A stretch of DNA of 64,000 bases from assembly GCF_001457815.1 (NCBI RefSeq), contig NZ_LN898221.1, positions 1,321,053 to 1,385,052 of the forward strand, in the 5' to 3' direction. Position 1 is the first letter of the stretch, and every line of letters starts with the position of its first letter. This stretch comes from Vitreoscilla massiliensis. Lineage in GTDB: Bacteria > Pseudomonadota > Gammaproteobacteria > Burkholderiales > Neisseriaceae. The notes beneath the pieces were generated by a model that saw only the letters and a list, made by a program, of their open reading frames with translations, was not told the DNA's origin and did not search any database. Below, piece after piece: positions 58,931 through 64,000 of the stretch. A program made the position numbers and the translations under genes.

Positions 58931-61900
58931 TCAGCGCCATCTATAACCAACGCCAGCACCAACACTATAGTTTTTCTGTGAATTTGCAGTTCCTGAGGCC
59001 TTAATAATCCAGTTACCCCCATCAGAAATTGCTGAAACACCTAGTGCGTAACCAACTTCTCCTTCATAAATACCCGTAGCAATTGCTGCCACTCGAGAAC
59101 CTGGCTCATATGCTTGCGGTAGATTTGCTATAGCAACAGCGGCTGCAATACCAGCATTTGCATTGTCTTCAACTGTATTGATTCTATTTTCTAATTTACC
59201 TGCAACTTGGTTTAACTGACCAACATTTACAGCATCGGTGACTTCAGAACCGGCACCTACGTTATGGATAGTATTTCCACCCATATCAATATTAGCGTCT
59301 TCTTTCACAGTAATATTATTATTCACAACAACACTATCAGCCTCAACAGTCCCAATTTTGATATTGTCCGAAAGGCTAACTTGCACACCATTGGAGGTTG
59401 TGACTGTTTTAATGTTACCGTCTCCTGTAATTGTGACAGTATCGCCTAGCTTCTTATTCACAGTACTACCTGAATCAGCACTGAAATTCAGACCTTTATC
59501 CAAAGTTTGATTAATATTAGTAATATCTGCTGTGTTTTGGGTCACCTTGTTGTTTGTTTCAAAAAGCTGGCTACCATTCACTGCCTCAGTACTGTTTTGA
59601 CTAATTTCACCTTCACCAACGCCAGCAATAATCGTATTCCCTTTATTGTCAACTTTACTTTGGTCAATTGTTACAGACCCTACAGTAACTTGTTTAAAAT
59701 TAACTTTATCAGCGGTAGCAACCTCATAAATCGTTTGGCCATCTTTACCAATACTGCTTTTCACTACCATATTATTGCCAGCAGTAACTTCTGTTTTAGA
59801 TGCAGCAACATTGTGATTGATGTCACTTACCACAGTTTGCAGATCACCTACATTCACCGCATTGTTTAAATCCTTACCTGATACATCTGTAAGCTTATTT
59901 CCTCCTAATCCACTTGCAACCCCAGTAATTTGCTTATCACCCGCATCAATGCCATTTTTTGTAATGCTAGGACCATTAACAATGGTGATGCCATCTTTAC
60001 TGATTGTGGTATCTCCCAGTATTACTTTACCGTTATCGCCATCAATAGTTACAGCATTATTGCCTGTACCCAATGTCACTTTACTTGCTAAGTCAACGGA
60101 AACATTATTACCATTATTAGTTATAATTAAATTGTTATCTCCGTTACTAAAATCAACAATATCACCGGGCTTCACATTACTGCTACTTGCGGAACCATTT
60201 GTTGTTAAATTCCACCCCTTATTAGCTGTATTATTTACATCTGTTAATTGATCCATATTGACGGCATCTTTACCATCTTTACCAGCAGTAACATTCGTAA
60301 TACGTCCATCATCAGTGAAACTCACTCCATCTTTACCATTTACACCAACGAAGGTTAAACCTTGCTTACCATCAATTCCATTTTTACCAACAATGGACAT
60401 TCCTGCACTTCCATCACTAGCAATAAAGTTTATAGAGGCATCTTTACCGTCTTTACCATTAATGACTAATCCTGAAAACTCAGGTCTATCCGCCATCTGT
60501 ATTTGAATTCCATTACTATTCGAAATAGTTTGCAAATTTTGCGAACTGTAAGCACCGTTGACTGCACTGGAAGTATCCCAAGATAGTGTCTGCGACAGAC
60601 TCACAGCATTAGCCCCTACAATCCCCAACGTTTCTCCCAGTTTTTTGGCTATCGATGTACCATGATTACCTGCAAAATAGATTGGTGAATTTGCCAAATC
60701 ATCAATTGAATTATCAACATAGTTTTTATTCACAATGTGATCACCATCGGTAATGTCACCTGTGTAATACACATCACCTGCATTGTTCACAGTGAAGTTA
60801 TTACCTAACTTGGTTTCACCTGTGGCATACAAGTTAGTGGTATTCACATTGGTGAAAGTCACATCATCTGCTGTCGCAACTTCAATACCACCATTTACTG
60901 CAGTGAGTTTGATATTACTACCAGTAACGAAATTGGCTGTGTTGTCAGCTTTATTGATGGTCTTAACATCCGAACCATCAATTTGTGTGACCACTGATTG
61001 CAATGCAGTGTCTGCATTCACCAAACTGTCTTTGGTATCTTGGCTTAAATCAACTACGTAGTCGGTTACATTGCTTGCATCTTTATTAGCTGCTGTAACA
61101 CTCACAGCTGTAGAGCCTGCGCTGACTTTAGCGCCATCGGCATTGACGGTATAAATGGTTTGTCCATTGGTACCCGTAGATGAATCTACGCTGGCAACAT
61201 TGGTACCTTTAATTACCTCTGTTTTAGCGGCTGCTGATGTTTGATCAACATAGTTTTTATTCACAATGTGATCACCATCGGTAATGTCACCTGTGTAATA
61301 CACATCACCTGCATTGTTCACAGTGAAGTTATTACCTAACTTGGTTTCACCTGTGGCATACAAGTTAGTGGTATTCACATTGGTGAAAGTCACATCATCT
61401 GCTGTCGCAACTTCAATACCACCATTTACTGCAGTGAGTTTGATATTACTACCAGTAACGAAATTGGCTGTGTTGTCAGCTTTATTGATGGTCTTAACAT
61501 CCGAACCATCAATTTGTGTGACCACTGATTGCAATGCAGTGTCTGCATTCACCAAACTGTCTTTGGTATCTTGGCTTAAATCAACTACGTAGTCGGTTAC
61601 ATTGCTTGCATCTTTATTAGCTGCTGTAACACTCACAGCTGTAGAGCCTGCGCTGACTTTAGCGCCATCGGCATTGACGGTATAAATGGTTTGTCCATTG
61701 GTACCCGTAGATGAATCTACGCTGGCAACATTGGTACCTTTAATTACCTCTGTTTTAGCGGCTGCTGATGTTTGATCAACATAGTTTTTATTCACAATGT
61801 GATCACCATCGGTAATGTCACCTGTGTAATACACATCACCTGCATTGTTCACAGTGAAGTTATTACCTAACTTGGTTTCACCTGTGGCATACAAGTTAGT

Positions 61901-64000
61901 GGTATTCACATTGGTGAAAGTCACATCATCTGCTGTCGCAACTTCAATACCACCATTTACTGCAGTGAGTTTGATATTACTACCAGTAACGAAATTGGCT
62001 GTGTTGTCAGCTTTATTGATGGTCTTAACATCCGAACCATCAATTTGTGTGACCACTGATTGCAATGCAGTGTCTGCATTCACCAAACTGTCTTTGGTAT
62101 CTTGGCTTAAATCAACTACGTAGTCGGTTACATTGCTTGCATCTTTATTAGCTGCTGTAACACTCACAGCTGTAGAGCCTGCGCTGACTTTAGCGCCATC
62201 GGCATTGACGGTATAAATGGTTTGTCCATTGGTACCCGTAGATGAATCTACGCTGGCAACATTGGTACCTTTAATTACCTCTGTTTTAGCGGCTGCTGAT
62301 GTTTGATCAACATAGTTTTTATTCACAATGTGATCACCATCGGTAATGTCACCTGTGTAATACACATCACCTGCATTGTTCACAGTGAAGTTATTACCTA
62401 ACTTGGTTTCACCTGTGGCATACAAGTTAGTGGTATTCACATTGGTGAAAGTCACATCATCTGCTGTCGCAACTTCAATACCACCATTTACTGCAGTGAG
62501 TTTGATATTACTACCAGTAACGAAATTGGCTGTGTTGTCAGCTTTATTGATGGTCTTAACATCCGAACCATCAATTTGTGTGACCACTGATTGCAATGCA
62601 GTGTCTGCATTCACCAAACTGTCTTTGGTATCTTGGCTTAAATCAACTACGTAGTCGGTTACATTGCTTGCATCTTTATTAGCTGCTGTAACACTCACAG
62701 CTGTAGAGCCTGCGCTGACTTTAGCGCCATCGGCATTGACGGTATAAATGGTTTGTCCATTGGTACCCGTAGATGAATCTACGCTGGCAACATTGGTACC
62801 TTTAATTACCTCTGTTTTAGCGGCTGCTGATGTTTGATCAACATAGTTTTTATTCACAATGTGATCACCATCGGTAATGTCACCTGTGTAATACACATCA
62901 CCTGCATTGTTCACAGTGAAGTTATTACCTAACTTGGTTTCACCTGTGGCATACAAGTTAGTGGTATTCACATTGGTGAAAGTCACATCATCTGCTGTCG
63001 CAACTTCAATACCACCATTTACTGCAGTGAGTTTGATATTACTACCAGTAACGAAATTGGCTGTGTTGTCAGCTTTATTGATGGTCTTAACATCCGAACC
63101 ATCAATTTGTGTGACCACTGATTGCAATGCAGTGTCTGCATTCACCAAACTGTCTTTGGTATCTTGGCTTAAATCAACTACGTAGTCGGTTACATTGCTT
63201 GCATCTTTATTAGCTGCTGTAACACTCACAGCTGTAGAGCCTGCGCTGACTTTAGCGCCATCGGCATTGACGGTATAAATGGTTTGTCCATTGGTACCCG
63301 TAGATGAATCTACGCTGGCAACATTGGTACCTTTAATTACCTCTGTTTTAGCGGCTGCTGATGTTTGATCAACATAGTTTTTATTCACAATGTGATCACC
63401 ATCGGTAATGTCACCTGTGTAATACACATCACCTGCATTGTTCACAGTGAAGTTATTACCTAACTTGGTTTCACCTGTGGCATACAAGTTAGTGGTATTC
63501 ACATTGGTGAAAGTCACATCATCTGCTGTCGCAACTTCAATACCACCATTTACTGCAGTGAGTTTGATATTACTACCAGTAACGAAATTGGCTGTGTTGT
63601 CAGCTTTATTGATGGTCTTAACATCCGAACCATCAATTTGTGTGACCACTGATTGCAATGCAGTGTCTGCATTCACCAAACTGTCTTTGGTATCTTGGCT
63701 TAAATCAACTACGTAGTCGGTTACATTGCTTGCATCTTTATTAGCTGCTGTAACACTCACAGCTGTAGAGCCTGCGCTGACTTTAGCGCCATCGGCATTG
63801 ACGGTATAAATGGTTTGTCCATTGGTACCCGTAGATGAATCTACGCTGGCAACATTGGTACCTTTAATTACCTCTGTTTTAGCGGCTGCTGATGTTTGAT
63901 CAACATAGTTTTTATTCACAATGTGATCACCATCGGTAATGTCACCTGTGTAATACACATCACCTGCATTGTTCACAGTGAAGTTATTACCTAACTTGGT
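58931..64000 (-). CDS. Giant trimeric autotransporter adhesin (C-terminal part, runs off window)
   Basis: A continuous minus-strand frame of 1690 residues to the window edge, with the N terminus outside. The C terminus is a YadA anchor: VNVGQLNQVAGKLENRINTVEDN (coiled coil), NAGIAAAVAIANLPQAYEPG, GEVGYALGVSAI and the final SVGAGVGYRWR strand. Before it is a stalk with neck-type motifs (HNVGAGSEVTDAVNVGQL, NMDQLTDVNNTANKGW) and Gly-Asn-Lys-rich collagen-like GKDGKDA stretches. The greater part is a tandem array of a 177-residue unit. It is secreted through its own trimeric barrel and mediates adhesion or aggregation. No uptake sequences occur in it. The start is not visible. Confidence 0.93.
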   Translation of the reverse strand, partial: TKLGNNFTVNNAGDVYYTGDITDGDHIVNKNYVDQTSAAAKTEVIKGTNVASVDSSTGTNGQTIYTVNADGAKVSAGSTAVSVTAANKDASNVTDYVVDLSQDTKDSLVNADTALQSVVTQIDGSDVKTINKADNTANFVTGSNIKLTAVNGGIEVATADDVTFTNVNTTNLYATGETKLGNNFTVNNAGDVYYTGDITDGDHIVNKNYVDQTSAAAKTEVIKGTNVASVDSSTGTNGQTIYTVNADGAKVSAGSTAVSVTAANKDASNVTDYVVDLSQDTKDSLVNADTALQSVVTQIDGSDVKTINKADNTANFVTGSNIKLTAVNGGIEVATADDVTFTNVNTTNLYATGETKLGNNFTVNNAGDVYYTGDITDGDHIVNKNYVDQTSAAAKTEVIKGTNVASVDSSTGTNGQTIYTVNADGAKVSAGSTAVSVTAANKDASNVTDYVVDLSQDTKDSLVNADTALQSVVTQIDGSDVKTINKADNTANFVTGSNIKLTAVNGGIEVATADDVTFTNVNTTNLYATGETKLGNNFTVNNAGDVYYTGDITDGDHIVNKNYVDQTSAAAKTEVIKGTNVASVDSSTGTNGQTIYTVNADGAKVSAGSTAVSVTAANKDASNVTDYVVDLSQDTKDSLVNADTALQSVVTQIDGSDVKTINKADNTANFVTGSNIKLTAVNGGIEVATADDVTFTNVNTTNLYATGETKLGNNFTVNNAGDVYYTGDITDGDHIVNKNYVDQTSAAAKTEVIKGTNVASVDSSTGTNGQTIYTVNADGAKVSAGSTAVSVTAANKDASNVTDYVVDLSQDTKDSLVNADTALQSVVTQIDGSDVKTINKADNTANFVTGSNIKLTAVNGGIEVATADDVTFTNVNTTNLYATGETKLGNNFTVNNAGDVYYTGDITDGDHIVNKNYVDQTSAAAKTEVIKGTNVASVDSSTGTNGQTIYTVNADGAKVSAGSTAVSVTAANKDASNVTDYVVDLSQDTKDSLVNADTALQSVVTQIDGSDVKTINKADNTANFVTGSNIKLTAVNGGIEVATADDVTFTNVNTTNLYATGETKLGNNFTVNNAGDVYYTGDITDGDHIVNKNYVDNSIDDLANSPIYFAGNHGTSIAKKLGETLGIVGANAVSLSQTLSWDTSSAVNGAYSSQNLQTISNSNGIQIQMADRPEFSGLVINGKDGKDASINFIASDGSAGMSIVGKNGIDGKQGLTFVGVNGKDGVSFTDDGRITNVTAGKDGKDAVNMDQLTDVNNTANKGWNLTTNGSASSSNVKPGDIVDFSNGDNNLIITNNGNNVSVDLASKVTLGTGNNAVTIDGDNGKVILGDTTISKDGITIVNGPSITKNGIDAGDKQITGVASGLGGNKLTDVSGKDLNNAVNVGDLQTVVSDINHNVAASKTEVTAGNNMVVKSSIGKDGQTIYEVATADKVNFKQVTVGSVTIDQSKVDNKGNTIIAGVGEGEISQNSTEAVNGSQLFETNNKVTQNTADITNINQTLDKGLNFSADSGSTVNKKLGDTVTITGDGNIKTVTTSNGVQVSLSDNIKIGTVEADSVVVNNNITVKEDANIDMGGNTIHNVGAGSEVTDAVNVGQLNQVAGKLENRINTVEDNANAGIAAAVAIANLPQAYEPGSRVAAIATGIYEGEVGYALGVSAISDGGNWIIKASGTANSQKNYSVGAGVGYRWR
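60713..64000. repeat. 531-bp tandem repeat array in the adhesin gene
   Basis: Units start at 60713, 61244, 61775, 62306, 62837, 63368 and 63899 (the last cut by the window edge), each 531 bp, in frame (177 residues). Six full copies appear identical by eye at base level, including their third positions. Each unit codes for one head/neck-stalk module with NGQTIYTVNADG, SNVTDYVVDLSQDTK and GDHIVNKNYVD. Confidence 0.95.

Noticed and set aside
60783..63716. Six identical 92-codon plus-strand frames at 531-bp spacing
   Set aside because: These are the antisense side of the adhesin repeat units; their identity only reflects the repeat.
60713..64000. CRISPR array or satellite DNA
   Set aside because: Units are 531 bp without spacers and code in frame for the adhesin.

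Overview
The window looks like a chromosome segment of a beta-proteobacterium of the family Neisseriaceae. Evidence: gene content and order (truA-trpF-trpB-trpA-accD; yciI-bolA followed by parvulins; rplU-rpmA-obgE; a FimV/TspA-like protein), and a very frequent dispersed word, GCGGCCTGTAA (less often GCGGCCTGAA). This word has the layout of a Neisseriaceae DNA uptake sequence (DUS) with the conserved CTG core, but differs from the dialects I know. It occurs more than 60 times by eye between positions 1 and about 55,765, both inside genes and as inverted pairs that form intergenic hairpins. I cannot name the species.

Positions 1-55,800 are ordinary core genome of moderate GC. In order: the 5' part of hemE; a small DUF4870-like membrane protein; psd-hflX-pssA (phosphatidylethanolamine synthesis with a ribosome-splitting GTPase between); a MocR-type regulator divergent from an EamA exporter; a PAP2 protein overlapping a fatty-acid-hydroxylase-like protein; thiM-thiD-thiE behind a TPP riboswitch; an RNase Z gene sandwiched between two related J-domain-like membrane proteins; a methyltransferase/glycosyltransferase fusion; a DUF2868/DUF3482 GTPase pair; a GDSL esterase autotransporter; a FAD oxidoreductase overlapping a methyltransferase; a PQQ-type sugar dehydrogenase; a tricarboxylate transporter tctCBA with an AbrB-family membrane protein; the truA-trpFBA-accD operon; ubiG; orn-pgi-pncC; an M48 protease with rsgA; yciI-bolA-two parvulins; fimV; mtaD and a PMT-type glycosyltransferase; rpmE; cysS; a DUF937 protein; obgE; rplU-rpmA; ispB.

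At 55,830-55,904 lies tRNA-Arg(CCT). Directly after it the character changes: base composition becomes AT-rich, the DUS disappears completely, and a tRNA-targeting tyrosine integrase (56,166-57,449) appears. This is the left end of a genomic island. Its visible cargo, all on the minus strand, is a giant trimeric autotransporter adhesin (running off the right edge, with a 531-bp tandem repeat array of six full copies plus a partial one), a BamE/OmpA-domain lipoprotein resembling the TpgA partner of such adhesins, and a small helix-turn-helix protein.

Most operons are tight (ATGA overlaps at thiM-thiD, rnz-J2, truA-trpF, yciI-bolA-ppi, PAP2-hydroxylase, FAD-methyltransferase). Many transcription units end at hairpins built from two inverted uptake-sequence copies. 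All functional calls rest on motif recognition by eye; no database search was run.
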